Shown here one piece after another: positions 15,348-24,373 of a DNA stretch of 48,739 nt. The stretch covers positions 1 through 48,739 of the forward strand of contig CABUQV010000016.1 in the NCBI GenBank assembly GCA_902493855.1, given 5' to 3'. This DNA is from an uncultured Collinsella sp. Its GTDB lineage: Bacteria > Actinomycetota > Coriobacteriia > Coriobacteriales > Coriobacteriaceae. Made by a program: the position numbers and the translations under genes. Under the pieces are notes generated by a model. That model did not search any database and had not been told where the DNA came from. It worked only from the letters and a program-made list of their open reading frames with translations. Numbering within the stretch: the first letter of the stretch is position 1; each line of letters starts with the position of its first letter.

Positions 15348-17942
15348 TTACTTGTCGGCGGCTGCTTTCTTGGCAGTCGACTTCTTCGCGGTCGTCTTCT
15401 TGGCGGCAGTGGCTTTCTTAGCCGTCGTCTTCTTGGCCGCCGTTGTCTTCTTGGCCGTGCTCGCCTTGGTCGCAGTCTTGCGGCCGCGGGCGGGCTTCTT
15501 CTCCTTGGTCGGGCAGTCCATGTTCACGCAGATGCGCCACGGACCGCGCGCCGTGTTGACCACCACGATGGGGGCGCCGCACTCGGGACAGGTCTCGCCC
15601 GTCGCCTCGAGCTTACCGCGCGCCGGCAGAGGATAGCTCACACCGCAGTCATCGTAGTTGGTGCAGCGGATAAAGCGCTTGCCGCTCTTCTCACTCTTGT
15701 GCGCGATCAGGTCGCCATGGCGTCCGGCCTCGGCGCACACCTTGCACTCGCCCACCTTAAGGTCAGGCTCGTAGTTGGTGGGGCACGTAGGGTTCACGCA
15801 AATCTCGAAGGCCTTCTGGCGGAACGGCTGGCACTTAATGCGCGGCGCGCCGCACTCGGGGCACACGGCTGCCTCGCCCTCGAGCGGGCTTACCTTGACG
15901 CCGCTCGGCACCGGATAGGTCACGTCGCAGTCGGGCCAGCCCATGCAGCCGATAAAGCTGCCACGGGTCTTGGCACTCGTCTTCATAACCAGGTCCTTGC
16001 CGCACTTGGGGCAAGCGCCCACGCGCGCATCGGCCGTGACGGCGTCGCTGATGGCGTCGCCCAGCTCCTGCGTATGCTTGAGCAGCTCGTCGAGCACACC
16101 AGCCAGCAGCGCGCGCGAGTGCGTCACGACATGCTCTTCGGTATCCTCGCCGCGCTCGACGCGGGTCATATCGCCATCAAGCTCCCTGGTCATATCGGGG
16201 CTCGTGATGCGCGGGGCAAATTGCGTCAGTGCGTCGATGATGGCGATGCCCAGCTGGCTCGGCTCAACGGGATCATTTTTGAGATAGCGCACGGCATACA
16301 GGCGCTCGATGATGCTCGCACGCGTGGACTTGGTACCCAGGCCGCGCTTTTCCATCTCCTGCACGAGCTTGCCCTGGCTGTAGCGCGCGGGCGGCTCGGT
16401 CTGCTTGGCCTCGAGTTTAATGTCGAACACGTCGACCGTATCGCCCTGCTCCAGCGGCGGCATCTGCTCATCGCGCTTAAGTCCATACGGATACGCCTCG
16501 CGGAAGCCCGGAGTCACGAGCACATCGCCCGAAGCCACGAACGGCTCACCGTTCACGTCGAGCTCGAGCTTGGTGTTCTCGATGGTCGCGGGACCCATAA
16601 GCGTCGCCAGGAAGCGACGGGCGATCAGGTCATAGAGCTTGCGCTGGCCGCCGTCGAGCGTGGACGGATCGCCCTCGCCCGTGGGGTAGATAGGCGGGTG
16701 GTCGGTGGTCTCGACTTTACCGCGCGTGGGCTTCATGGGACCAGCGAGTACCTTTTTGCACACGGGCGCCAGCGCCGGGTTGATCTTTGCCAGGTCGCGC
16801 ACCACGGCGCCCAAATCGAGCGTCGCGGGATACACGGTGTTGTCGACACGCGGGTAGCTGATGAGGCCCGCCATGTAGAGGGACTCGGCGATGCGCATGG
16901 TACGCGCAGGCGAGATGCCCTCGGCCGCGGCGGCAGCCTGCAGCGAGGTGGTCGCAAACGGCGTGGGCGGCTGCTGCTTGCGCGAGCGCTTGGTCACCGC
17001 GGCGACGGTTGCCGTCCTGGCACCGTCAACGTGACCGTACGCCGTCTCAGCAGCATCCTTGTCGGTAAAGCGCGCCGTCTTGTGCGCGATCTTAAAGCGA
17101 TCGTCCTCGGCATCACCCTGCGCGGCACCCATACCGCGGATCTGCCAATAATCCTCGGGCACAAACGCCATGCGCTCGCGCTCGCGCTCGACCACCAGGG
17201 CGAGTGTCGGCGTCTGCACGCGGCCGGCAGAGCGCACGTTACCAAAGCCGCCAAACTTGGCGAGCGTCAGATAGCGCGTGAGTACCGCGCCCCAAATGAG
17301 GTCGATGTGCTGGCGACTCTCGCCGGCGTCGGCCAGATTCTGGTCGAGCGAGACGAGATTATCGAAGGCCTGCGTGATCTCGGCCTTGGTAAACGAAGAA
17401 TACTGGGCGCGGGCGACCGGCAAGTCCGGCGCAACCTCGCGCACCTTGTTGAGAGCGTCCGAACCGATCAGCTCGCCCTCGCGATCGAAGTCCGTAGCGA
17501 TGATGACGCTGTCGGACTTTTTGGCGAGGTTCTTGAGCGAGCGGATGAGCTCCTTCTCGGCCGGCAGCTTAATGACGGGTGCCCAGGTGAGATAGGGCAG
17601 GCTCTCAAGCTTCCAGCCCTTGATGGAGATGCCATCGGCAAGGAACGGCTTACGCTTGGTGTCGTAGGGCGGACGAGCCAGGCCATCGGGCATGTCGGCC
17701 GGCAGCATCTCGCCGTCCTCAGTAACCGAATACCAGCCCAGCTTTTTATCGAACAGCACGCTGTCACAAAAATCGGGCGCGAGGATGTGACCGGCAAGGC
17801 CGATCGTCACGCACTCCTCGCCCTTCCACTCAAAACGGTAGATGGCGGTGTTGTACACCTTGTCCTTTTTGGGCTTACCCGTGGACAGACGCTCTGCGAT
17901 CTGACGCGCGGCGTCGTTTTTCTCGGCGATGATGAGCTTCAA
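15348..17942 (-). CDS. topA: DNA topoisomerase I (type IA) with zinc fingers and Lys/Ala tail
   Basis: An 864-aa type IA topoisomerase that relaxes negative supercoils. TOPRIM domain: MKLIIAEKNDAARQ at the start and DFDREGELIG at 151-160. The active-site tyrosine is Y363 in ISYPRVDNTVYP. Core segments include GGFGNVRSAGRVQTPTLALV and GLGTKSTRASIIERL. After about residue 640 come several CxxC zinc-finger repeats (CPKCGKDLVMKTS, CPECGAPRIKC, CKVCAEAG, CPECGAPIVVV). The last ~50 residues are a KKTTAKK/TAKKAT repeat tail, similar in style to the basic tails of actinobacterial TopA, which help processivity. The start at 17942 fits the MKLIIAEK family opening. It is downstream of hypB with a 54-nt gap and may share the tat-hyp transcript. 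Confidence 0.92.
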   Translation of the reverse strand: MKLIIAEKNDAARQIAERLSTGKPKKDKVYNTAIYRFEWKGEECVTIGLAGHILAPDFCDSVLFDKKLGWYSVTEDGEMLPADMPDGLARPPYDTKRKPFLADGISIKGWKLESLPYLTWAPVIKLPAEKELIRSLKNLAKKSDSVIIATDFDREGELIGSDALNKVREVAPDLPVARAQYSSFTKAEITQAFDNLVSLDQNLADAGESRQHIDLIWGAVLTRYLTLAKFGGFGNVRSAGRVQTPTLALVVERERERMAFVPEDYWQIRGMGAAQGDAEDDRFKIAHKTARFTDKDAAETAYGHVDGARTATVAAVTKRSRKQQPPTPFATTSLQAAAAAEGISPARTMRIAESLYMAGLISYPRVDNTVYPATLDLGAVVRDLAKINPALAPVCKKVLAGPMKPTRGKVETTDHPPIYPTGEGDPSTLDGGQRKLYDLIARRFLATLMGPATIENTKLELDVNGEPFVASGDVLVTPGFREAYPYGLKRDEQMPPLEQGDTVDVFDIKLEAKQTEPPARYSQGKLVQEMEKRGLGTKSTRASIIERLYAVRYLKNDPVEPSQLGIAIIDALTQFAPRITSPDMTRELDGDMTRVERGEDTEEHVVTHSRALLAGVLDELLKHTQELGDAISDAVTADARVGACPKCGKDLVMKTSAKTRGSFIGCMGWPDCDVTYPVPSGVKVSPLEGEAAVCPECGAPRIKCQPFRQKAFEICVNPTCPTNYEPDLKVGECKVCAEAGRHGDLIAHKSEKSGKRFIRCTNYDDCGVSYPLPARGKLEATGETCPECGAPIVVVNTARGPWRICVNMDCPTKEKKPARGRKTATKASTAKKTTAAKKTTAKKATAAKKTTAKKSTAKKAAADK

Positions 17943-17996
17943 AAGAGGCTCCTATCTCGTATCTCTGCGGCTACGCCCGCCCGTATGGCGGCCGAC

Positions 17997-18680
17997 TTAC
18001 GCCCTTGCTTGCTCAATCTGCCCGATGAGCCAATCGCACCAGGCATCCATGCCCTCGCCCTTGCGCGCGCTCACGGCAAACCGCGGCGCCTGCGGATTGA
18101 GGTCATCGAGTGTCTTAGTATACCTATCCATGTCAAAATCGAAAGCCGGGGCCACATCGACCTTGTTGAGCAGCTGTGCGCCGGCGTGCTGGAAGATGCC
18201 CGGGTACTTGATGGGCTTGTCGTCGCCCTCGGGCACCGAGAGGATCATGATGGACAGGTTCTCGCCCAGGTCAAAGTCGACTGGGCAGACCAGGTTACCC
18301 ACGTTTTCGATAAAGATGACGTCGATGTTTTCCAGACCCACAGCCTGGTCGAAGGCATCAACGGCCTCCATGATCATGTTACCCTCGAGGTGGCACAGGC
18401 CGCCCGTGTTGATCTGGATGGCGGGCATGCCGGCTTCCTTCATGGTGATGGCGTCGACGTCCGAGGCGATATCGCCTTCGATGACGGCGCAGCGCAAGCC
18501 GGCCTTGTCCCGCAGGCGCTCGTTGGTGCCCAGAATCGTTGTTGTCTTACCCGAGCCGGGGCTCGACAAGACATTGATCACATAGGTGTTTGTCTCTTTA
18601 AATCGCTGTCGCAGCTGATCTGCCAGGCGCTCATTGCGCGACAGAATCGGCGACGCGATATCAATCGTTTTCTCGGCCAT
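17997..18680 (-). CDS. hypB: Hydrogenase/urease nickel incorporation GTPase HypB
   Basis: A 227-aa SIMIBI-class GTPase that loads nickel during [NiFe]-hydrogenase maturation. P-loop PGSGKT at 41-46, EGDIASDVDA at 68-77, guanine-specificity NKVD at 172-175. The dimer-interface metal site residues C96-H97 (GGLCHLEGN) and C132 (NLVCPVD) are present. It lacks the N-terminal CxxCGC nickel motif and the His-rich stretch found in some relatives. AAGGAG lies 8 nt before the ATG. It follows hypA by 53 nt. No hydrogenase structural genes or hypCDEF are in this window. Confidence 0.93.
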   Translation of the reverse strand: MAEKTIDIASPILSRNERLADQLRQRFKETNTYVINVLSSPGSGKTTTILGTNERLRDKAGLRCAVIEGDIASDVDAITMKEAGMPAIQINTGGLCHLEGNMIMEAVDAFDQAVGLENIDVIFIENVGNLVCPVDFDLGENLSIMILSVPEGDDKPIKYPGIFQHAGAQLLNKVDVAPAFDFDMDRYTKTLDDLNPQAPRFAVSARKGEGMDAWCDWLIGQIEQARA

Positions 18681-18733
18681 ACTCGGCGCTCCTTACTTCT
18701 ACCATTTATACCCCGTCCCCAGTGGCTGGCGGG

Positions 18734-19090
18734 TTAATCGTCGGGGGTTTCGATTTCGATACTGGCGATGTCGAGTTCGCGGCCGTGCAGCAGACGCACG
18801 TTGGCGCCGCCACACTGGGGACAACGACAATGGAAGCGGTCGTGCTCGAAGACATCGCCGCAGTCCAGACACTCGCTTTGTGGATGGACCTCCTCCACGG
18901 CAAGCTCGCAGCCGCGCGTGAGCGGGTCCTCGTCGCGAAATGTCTCCCACGCAAAGTCGAGTGCCTCGCGCACGACCTCGGTCATATCCCCGATGCGCAG
19001 CGTTACCAAAACGGCGCGCGAGGCCCCCGCCCCACGCGCCGCGCGAATCACTGTATCGAGTATGCCGTTGACAATGCCAACCTCGTGCAT
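18734..19090 (-). CDS. hypA: Hydrogenase maturation nickel chaperone HypA
   Basis: A 118-aa HypA/HybF protein, which delivers nickel to HypB and then to the hydrogenase large subunit. The nickel-binding N-terminus MHEVGIV has the required H2 and E3. The zinc site is formed by C74-x2-C77 and C90-x2-C93 (CLDCGD ... CRCPQC). Length is typical. The gene begins 6 bp after tatC, whose 3' end holds its GAGGAG, and is followed by hypB, so tatA-tatC-hypA-hypB look like one operon. Linking Tat export with hydrogenase maturation is sensible because periplasm-facing hydrogenases travel by Tat. Confidence 0.93.
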   Translation of the reverse strand: MHEVGIVNGILDTVIRAARGAGASRAVLVTLRIGDMTEVVREALDFAWETFRDEDPLTRGCELAVEEVHPQSECLDCGDVFEHDRFHCRCPQCGGANVRLLHGRELDIASIEIETPDD

Positions 19091-19096
19091 ACCGAT

Positions 19097-19891
19097 TTAC
19101 TCCTCGTCGTCCTCTTCGTCGTCCGAAAACAGGTCCAGACGGCTCACAAACAAGCCCTCCTTGCCCTCGCGCGCGGTAATGACCACACGGGCGATGGCGA
19201 GCGAAATCTCGTAGAGCGAGAGCAGGGCGCCATACATGAGACCCAGCGTAACGGGCGAGCCGTCGGGCGTGATCACAGCCGAACCCACGAGCAGGCCAAC
19301 GTATACATAACGCCAGGCACCGCGGAAAGCAGCGTAGGACACGATGTGGAAGACGGACAGATAGAAGATGATGAGCGGCAGCTCAAACGCCACGCCAAAG
19401 CCGATCATAAAGAGCAGCTCCATGTTGACGTAGTTCTCCAGATCGGGCAGTGCCGTAGCGACGGCCGAGGTCTCGCCGATGAGCCACTCAAAGCCCGCAG
19501 GAATGATGATGAAGTAGCAGAAGATGGCACCCAGGAAGAACAGCACCGTCGAGGCGAGCACCGTGGGCACGACCCACTTGCGCTCGTTGGGGCGAAGCGC
19601 CGGCAGGAAAAACGCCAGAATCTGCCAGATGATCATGGGCGTGCACATGACCACGGCCATCTTGATGGCCAGCGAGAAGCGCAAGCCAAAGCCGCCGAGC
19701 GTGGTAGTGATGTAGAACTTACCGTCCGGCACAAAGGAGCGGATGGGGTCTTCCAGGATGTCGAGCACCACAGGCGTGGCGAAATACAGCACGATAGCGG
19801 CGGCGAACACCGACACGACCACGATGGTCAGGCGGCGACGGAGCTCTCCCAGGTGATCGAAGAGCGGCATACGCGCAGGTCCGATAGGCAT
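19097..19891 (-). CDS. tatC: Sec-independent protein translocase TatC
   Basis: A 264-aa polytopic membrane protein, the receptor core of the twin-arginine pathway for folded proteins. The family N-terminus is visible (MPLFDHLGELRRRLTIVV), with the conserved first-loop segment, FMIGFGVAFELPLIIFYLSVF, and YVYVGLLVGSAVITPDGSP. About six hydrophobic helices are seen. The C-terminus is acidic (DDEEDDEE). Its ATG overlaps the tatA-like stop (TAATG), so translation is coupled. Confidence 0.93.
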   Translation of the reverse strand: MPIGPARMPLFDHLGELRRRLTIVVVSVFAAAIVLYFATPVVLDILEDPIRSFVPDGKFYITTTLGGFGLRFSLAIKMAVVMCTPMIIWQILAFFLPALRPNERKWVVPTVLASTVLFFLGAIFCYFIIIPAGFEWLIGETSAVATALPDLENYVNMELLFMIGFGVAFELPLIIFYLSVFHIVSYAAFRGAWRYVYVGLLVGSAVITPDGSPVTLGLMYGALLSLYEISLAIARVVITAREGKEGLFVSRLDLFSDDEEDDEE

Positions 19892-20478
19892 TACTCATCG
19901 CCTCCCTTCGGGGCGTCGGCGGCAGCGGCGTCGTCCTCGGCCTCGAGCTCGCGAGCGAGCTGGTCGACGACAGCCTTGCGCTTACGGGGACGACGGGCGT
20001 AGAGGTCAGCTGTCGTGGGCTCTGCCGGCTCGGGCTCGGGCTCCGGCCCTGCAGCAGGCTCGGGCTCGGCTGCGGCAGCAGCAGGCTCGGCCTTGGCGGG
20101 CTCGGCGCCCTCGGCCTCACCAGCAGCGCCTTCGTCCTCGGTGGCACCCTCGCTCGCGGCCTTCTCGGCGGCAAGGCGGGCACGGCGCTCGGCAAAGGTC
20201 TCCTTCTTTGCGGGCGCAGCCGTCTCGACGGTATCCTCGTCCGCATCGGAATCATCCTCGACGGCAGCCTTCTTGGGCTTGACCGGGGCCGACGCGGCTT
20301 CGCTTACCGGATCGATGATCTCGGACTGAACAACGGCCGTCATCTTTTCCTGCGTCTCGCGGAACTGACGGATGGCACGGCCGATCGTGCGGCCCATCTG
20401 CGGGAGCTTATCCGGGCCAAACAGCAAAAAGCCGAAGACCACGATGATTGCCAGCTCACCCTCTCCAATACCAAACAC
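19891..20478 (-). CDS. Twin-arginine translocase subunit TatA/TatB
   Basis: A 195-aa protein. Start GTG at 20478 is chosen because GGAGG lies 5 nt upstream and the resulting protein begins FGIGEGELAIIVVFGFLLFGPDKLP, the typical TatA/B opening: a short transmembrane helix, then the FGPDKLP hinge. The amphipathic helix QMGRTIGRAIRQFRETQEK follows. The remaining ~130 residues are an acidic, Ala/Glu/Pro-rich disordered region ending in a basic patch (RRPRKRKAVVDQ). The long tail makes it more TatB-like, but if it is the only copy it may do both jobs. It is the first gene of tat-hyp. Its minus-strand upstream region contains TATACT near 20555-20560. Confidence 0.88.
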   Translation of the reverse strand: MFGIGEGELAIIVVFGFLLFGPDKLPQMGRTIGRAIRQFRETQEKMTAVVQSEIIDPVSEAASAPVKPKKAAVEDDSDADEDTVETAAPAKKETFAERRARLAAEKAASEGATEDEGAAGEAEGAEPAKAEPAAAAAEPEPAAGPEPEPEPAEPTTADLYARRPRKRKAVVDQLARELEAEDDAAAADAPKGGDE

Positions 20479-20631
20479 ACATACCTCCAAGGCTCGATGT
20501 GAGTCGAGCCCGCACCGCGCCATTCGGCCGGAACTCGTCTATTCATTCGGTCAAGTATAGCGCCCGGACGCCAAAACGTCCGAGCGCATCACAAACATAT
20601 GCCAAACGGCACGCCCTTTTGGGGGCAAAGA

Positions 20632-20946
20632 TTATGCCGCCGTGATCGAAATCTCCTGGTCGACGCCCAGCAGCTGAACCACGCGCATCACCTGGGGCTG
20701 CACATTAGTGCAGCTAAAGCGCTTACCGTGGTCGACCGCGTGGTGCGCGGCGCCCACGAGCACGCCAATGCCCGTCGAATCGATGTAGCTCACCTGGGCA
20801 AAATCGAGCTCAACGGCCTCAGTGGGCTGCTCGAGCGCCAGGTCGATAGCATTGCGCAGGCTATCGGCGTTAGAGATATCGATCTCGCCGGTTACCTTAA
20901 TGGTGTAGATCTCCGGCGTGGGGTTGGTGGAAATACCCAAATCCAT
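20632..20946 (-). CDS. STAS-domain anti-sigma factor antagonist
   Basis: A 104-aa single-domain STAS protein of the SpoIIAA/RsbV type. In relatives the unphosphorylated form binds an anti-sigma kinase and frees a sigma factor. The phospho-acceptor serine lies in SYIDSTGIGVLVGA. The opening IKVTGEIDISNADSLRNAIDLAL is typical. AAGGAG precedes the ATG. No RsbW-like kinase or sigma gene is next to it, so the partner is elsewhere. It lies between the tat operon and the aminotransferase, with short spacers. Confidence 0.9.
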   Translation of the reverse strand: MDLGISTNPTPEIYTIKVTGEIDISNADSLRNAIDLALEQPTEAVELDFAQVSYIDSTGIGVLVGAAHHAVDHGKRFSCTNVQPQVMRVVQLLGVDQEISITAA

Positions 20947-21012
20947 GTATACGCTCCTTTACGTATCGAAAGTGCGGATAGTACTGGGCGCGGACTTGCG
21001 GGGCCCTAGGCG

Positions 21013-22317
21013 TTAGGCGCGCTCGGCACGAGCAAGCTCGGCAGCGACAAGCTTAACGGCCAGCACCAGCACGTCGAGCGCGGCCTCCAGGTCATCGACC
21101 GTGGGATAGCTCGGCGCGATGCGGATGTTGGTGTCGCGCGGATCCTTGCCATAAGGCCAGGTGGCACCAGCCGGCGTGAGCTTGACGCCCAGGTCGGCAC
21201 AAAGCGCGGCGACCTTTTGGGCCGAGCCCTCGGGACCATCAAAGCTCACAAAGTAGCCGCCGCGGGGATGCGTCCAAGTGGCGCAACCCGTATCGCCCAG
21301 GCCCTCGGTGAGCTTGCGCTCAACGGCCTCAAAGCGCGGGCGCAAAAACTCGGCATGCTTTTTCATGTGCTCCTTGACCGCCTCGATGGTGGGAAGGAAG
21401 CGCACGTGGCGCAGCTGGTTGAGCTTGTCGGCGCTGATAAGGCCGGCCTTCAGGCGCTTGGAGAACTCGGCGATGACCGCGGGGCTCGCACCGATAAAGC
21501 CGATGCCGGCGCCCGGGAAGGTGATCTTGGACGTCGAGGCAAAGGCCACCACACGGTCCTCGGTGCCCGCCGCGCGAGCGAGGTCAAAGATGTTTGCGAG
21601 CTCGTCGGTCTCGTCGTACAAGTCGTGCACGCAGTAGGCGTTGTCCCAGAAGATGCGGAAATCGGGCGCGGCCGTGGGCATCTCGACCAGGCGGCGCACG
21701 GTGTCCTCGCTAAAGGTGATGCCCGTGGGGTTGGAATACTTGGGCACGCACCAGATGCCCTTAATGGAGTCGTCGGCGGCAACCAGGCGCTCGATCTCGT
21801 CCATGTCGGGGCCGTTGTCAGTCATCGCGACGGGGACGTTCTCGATACCCAAGTCGGCGGTGATGCCAAAGTGGCGGTCGTAGCCGGGAACCGGGCACAG
21901 GAACTTGACCTTCTTGCCGTCATGCGCGGCCTCGTAAGCCTCCCAGGGCTCGCTGCCGCACGAGCCGCAGCGCCAGAACATGCCGGCGATATCGTGCTCG
22001 ATCAGCAGGCTCGACGAACCCAGTACGAGCGTCTGCTCGGCGGGGCAACCCAGGAACTCCCCCGCTAGCTTGCGCGCCGAGGGAATGCCCTCAAAGCAGC
22101 CGTAGTTGGAGCAGTCGACGTTGCCGTCGTGCAGATCGGCATCGGCATTGAGGATATCGAGCATGGGTCGAGAGATGTCCACCTGGGAGGGCGACGGCTT
22201 GCCGCGGGCCATGTCGAGCGCCAGGCCCTTGGCCTTGACCTCGGCGACCTCGGCTTTGAGCGCCTCGATGGCGGCATCGAGTTCGGTGGTTTCCATCTTC
22301 TGGTAGATCGTCTGCAT
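21013..22317 (-). CDS. PLP-dependent aminotransferase (Asp_aminotransf/MocR-like family)
   Basis: A 434-aa fold-type I aminotransferase of the family formerly called Aminotran_MocR (PF12897-like), which includes aspartate aminotransferases of actinobacteria. Landmarks: ALDMARGKPSPSQVDIS, SNYGCFEGIPSARKL, YSNPTG (194-199), D225 in IFWDNAYCVHDL (pyridine nitrogen contact), and the PLP lysine K264 in ASTSKITFPGAGIGF. The substrate-carboxylate arginine is in NIRIAPSYP. Aspartate/2-oxoglutarate is the most likely reaction, but specificity is inferred. AAAGGT lies upstream of the ATG. It is divergent from the small gene at 22467. Confidence 0.85.
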   Translation of the reverse strand: MQTIYQKMETTELDAAIEALKAEVAEVKAKGLALDMARGKPSPSQVDISRPMLDILNADADLHDGNVDCSNYGCFEGIPSARKLAGEFLGCPAEQTLVLGSSSLLIEHDIAGMFWRCGSCGSEPWEAYEAAHDGKKVKFLCPVPGYDRHFGITADLGIENVPVAMTDNGPDMDEIERLVAADDSIKGIWCVPKYSNPTGITFSEDTVRRLVEMPTAAPDFRIFWDNAYCVHDLYDETDELANIFDLARAAGTEDRVVAFASTSKITFPGAGIGFIGASPAVIAEFSKRLKAGLISADKLNQLRHVRFLPTIEAVKEHMKKHAEFLRPRFEAVERKLTEGLGDTGCATWTHPRGGYFVSFDGPEGSAQKVAALCADLGVKLTPAGATWPYGKDPRDTNIRIAPSYPTVDDLEAALDVLVLAVKLVAAELARAERA

Positions 22318-22466
22318 GGGTGCGACCTTTCGCGAAGCGGGACGTTGCAGTTCGTCTAAGTATAGACCGCCACCGCCGCAAGGGTATGAAGCCGTGATAG
22401 ATTAAGTCCATCGCAATGAATTACGAATCGCCGCGCATGCCGGCGTGGGGCGCCCAAGGAGGCACT

Positions 22467-22721
22467 ATGGAGTACGGATCGTTCCAGGCCGAGGAATTCG
22501 GCGACCTGCAGCGCCTGGTCGACGGACTGTTTTACGACCGCCACGCCATCGACCGCCTGGATCTCATCGTACAGGCCGAGATCTTGGACCTGGCGCCCGA
22601 TCTCATGGAAATCGTGAACCTTTTGCCGCCCGGCTACTACGACCGCCAATCGCTTTGCGACCAGCTCAACTCCGCCTTGGCCGCCCACGGCTGGGGCGCC
22701 GTCTACGGCACCGTGGAATAA
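22467..22721 (+). CDS. Small protein of unknown function
   Basis: An 84-aa acidic protein beginning MEYGSFQAEEFGDLQRLVDGLF. The ATG at 22467 has GGAGG 4 nt upstream; an in-frame ATG at 22416 does not. It is predicted mainly helical, with segments DRLDLIVQAEILDLAPDLME and YYDRQSLCDQLNSALA. There is no signal peptide or membrane helix. A palindromic repeat (22725-22753) starts 3 nt after the stop, then a terminator. I do not recognise the family. Confidence 0.65.
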   Translation: MEYGSFQAEEFGDLQRLVDGLFYDRHAIDRLDLIVQAEILDLAPDLMEIVNLLPPGYYDRQSLCDQLNSALAAHGWGAVYGTVE

Positions 22722-22724
22722 GCC

Positions 22725-22753
22725 TAGTCATTTAAGAACGTCCCTAATGACTA
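22725..22753 (-). repeat. 29-bp palindromic repeat, copy 3
   Basis: On the minus strand it reads TAGTCATTAGG-GACGTTCTTAA-ATGACTA. The outer TAGTCATT / AATGACTA arms pair perfectly. It sits between the stop codon of the small gene and its terminator. Confidence 0.75.
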
Positions 22754-22790
22754 AAACGCCGCTTGTGATGGTGTTCACAGGCGGCGTTTT
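22753..22790. terminator. Bidirectional terminator
   Basis: AAAACGCCGC and GCGGCGTTTT form the base of a stem that continues through TTGTGA / TCACAG with one mismatch. There are T-runs on both strands, between the convergent small gene and nhaA. Confidence 0.88.
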
Positions 22791-22807
22791 CAAACTTGTA
22801 TGTGCTT

Positions 22808-24166
22808 TTACTTGTCCTTGGGCGCGGGGTGCTTGCAAATCACACTCATGTAGATCATGCCGAGCACGGCCGCGGTGACCGAACCGGCAAGGATGGCGGC
22901 CTTGGCAGCCAGAACCTCAAACTGGGCTGTCGGGAAAGCAAGACCGCTGATGAGAATCGACATGGTAAAGCCGATGCCGCCCAGAATGCCCACACCGGCA
23001 ATCATGTGCCAGTTGACATTGTGCGGCAGCTCGCAGACCCTAAACTTAACCAGGGCAAACGTCATGCCAAAGATACCAATCGGCTTGCCCAGCAGCATGC
23101 CAAAGTACACGCCGAGCGTCACTGGGTCGGTGAGCAGCGTGCTCATGTCCACACCCACTAGGCGAACCTGTGCGTTCACGAACGCAAAGATCGGCAGAAT
23201 CACAAAGTTGACCGGCGTGGAGATCAGACGCTCCATGCGGATGAGCGGCGGGGTCACGCGGTGCATGACGCGCTCGACCCTGGTGGTCGAGACGGTAAAG
23301 TCATGCTGGCCCAAGATGTGCGCCTCGTCGTCGTAGCGGTCATCGAGCAGCGGCAGGCACTCGCCCAACCAATCGGTGAGGCTATCGAGCTTGACGCCGC
23401 ACTTGGCCGGAATGGTAAAGGCCAGGATGACGCCGGCGAGCGTGGCATGTACACCGCTCTTGAACATGCAGAACCACAACAGCAGGCCCAGTACCGAATA
23501 CGGGGCGAGGCGGTAATGCTGCGTCTTGTTGAGCCACACGAGCGCGCAGGTCACCAGCGCGGCGGCGCCCAACCAAAACGGATTGGGGCTCTGACCGTAG
23601 AAGATGGCGATGGCGGCGATGGAGATGAGGTCATCGGCGATGGCGAGCGTCGAGAAGAACACGCGCACGCCGTTGGGCACGCGGTTGCCCAAAAGCGACA
23701 GCACGCCCAGCGCAAAGGCAATATCGGTTGCCATGGGGATGGCCCAACCGTTGCGGGCGCCGGCATGGTTAAAGATCAGGTAGATGCAGGCAGGAACGAC
23801 GACGCCGCCCACGGCCGCCAGCATGGGAAGCATGGCCTGACGCGGATTCTTGAGCTCGCCGACCGTCATCTCGTACTTAAGCTCAATGCCCACCAACAAA
23901 AAGAAAATCGCCATGAGGAAGTCGTTGACGAAAAGCTCAACGGTAAGACCGGCCGTAAGGTTGCCCAGACCCACATACAGCGGGGTCTCCAAAAAGTGAT
24001 GGATGGCCTCGTAGGCATCGGTATTGGCGCAAATGACGGCGGCGATAGCGGCGAAGACCATGACCGCGGCGGAAATCGTGCCGTTCTCGGCGATGCGCTC
24101 CCAAATGTCGTGGCGCTCAAAGCGCTTGCGCTCACGAACGTTGAACAGCTGCTCAGTTGCTGCCAT
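22808..24166 (-). CDS. nhaA: Na+/H+ antiporter NhaA
   Basis: A 452-aa antiporter that exports sodium in exchange for protons. Eleven to twelve hydrophobic helices are visible. The paired aspartates needed for ion binding are in STLAIADDLISIAAI, the helix-IV region shows MATDIAFALGVLSLLG, and the C-terminal signature is GGIGFTMSILISGLAF. The length is longer than E. coli NhaA (388 aa), owing to an N-terminal extension and a larger loop around LGECLPLLDDRYDDEAHILG. GAAAGGAG precedes the ATG. It is flanked by terminators on both sides, hence monocistronic. Confidence 0.93.
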   Translation of the reverse strand: MAATEQLFNVRERKRFERHDIWERIAENGTISAAVMVFAAIAAVICANTDAYEAIHHFLETPLYVGLGNLTAGLTVELFVNDFLMAIFFLLVGIELKYEMTVGELKNPRQAMLPMLAAVGGVVVPACIYLIFNHAGARNGWAIPMATDIAFALGVLSLLGNRVPNGVRVFFSTLAIADDLISIAAIAIFYGQSPNPFWLGAAALVTCALVWLNKTQHYRLAPYSVLGLLLWFCMFKSGVHATLAGVILAFTIPAKCGVKLDSLTDWLGECLPLLDDRYDDEAHILGQHDFTVSTTRVERVMHRVTPPLIRMERLISTPVNFVILPIFAFVNAQVRLVGVDMSTLLTDPVTLGVYFGMLLGKPIGIFGMTFALVKFRVCELPHNVNWHMIAGVGILGGIGFTMSILISGLAFPTAQFEVLAAKAAILAGSVTAAVLGMIYMSVICKHPAPKDK

Positions 24167-24373
24167 GGGCGGCTCCTTTCACGGGAAAGCTCCCGTCTTA
24201 AAAAAGCACGGCCCGCCCAAGTGGCGGCGCCGCGCTCTAACGTATTACGCTTGCATCTAGCCTACCCTGCACGACAAGCACGCAGGCGTGGCCGAAAAGC
24301 GGAACCACAGGTTGAACATTATTTGCTCAACGGCACGGGCACGCCTGTCCAAGAGACGACGCGGCGCATGCAC
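24167..24373. promoter_or_regulatory. Upstream region of nhaA with an inverted repeat
   Basis: No gene. GTTGAACA and TGCTCAAC (about 24312-24332) form an imperfect inverted repeat spaced by 5 nt, a possible operator for nhaA. I could not identify a -10/-35 pair. Confidence 0.35.

Noticed and set aside
15300..18737. Open frame of over 1,100 codons on the plus strand
   Set aside because: It runs antisense through topA and hypB, has no ribosome site, and begins inside a terminator. Its composition (Gly/Arg/His-rich) is that of reverse-frame GC-rich DNA.
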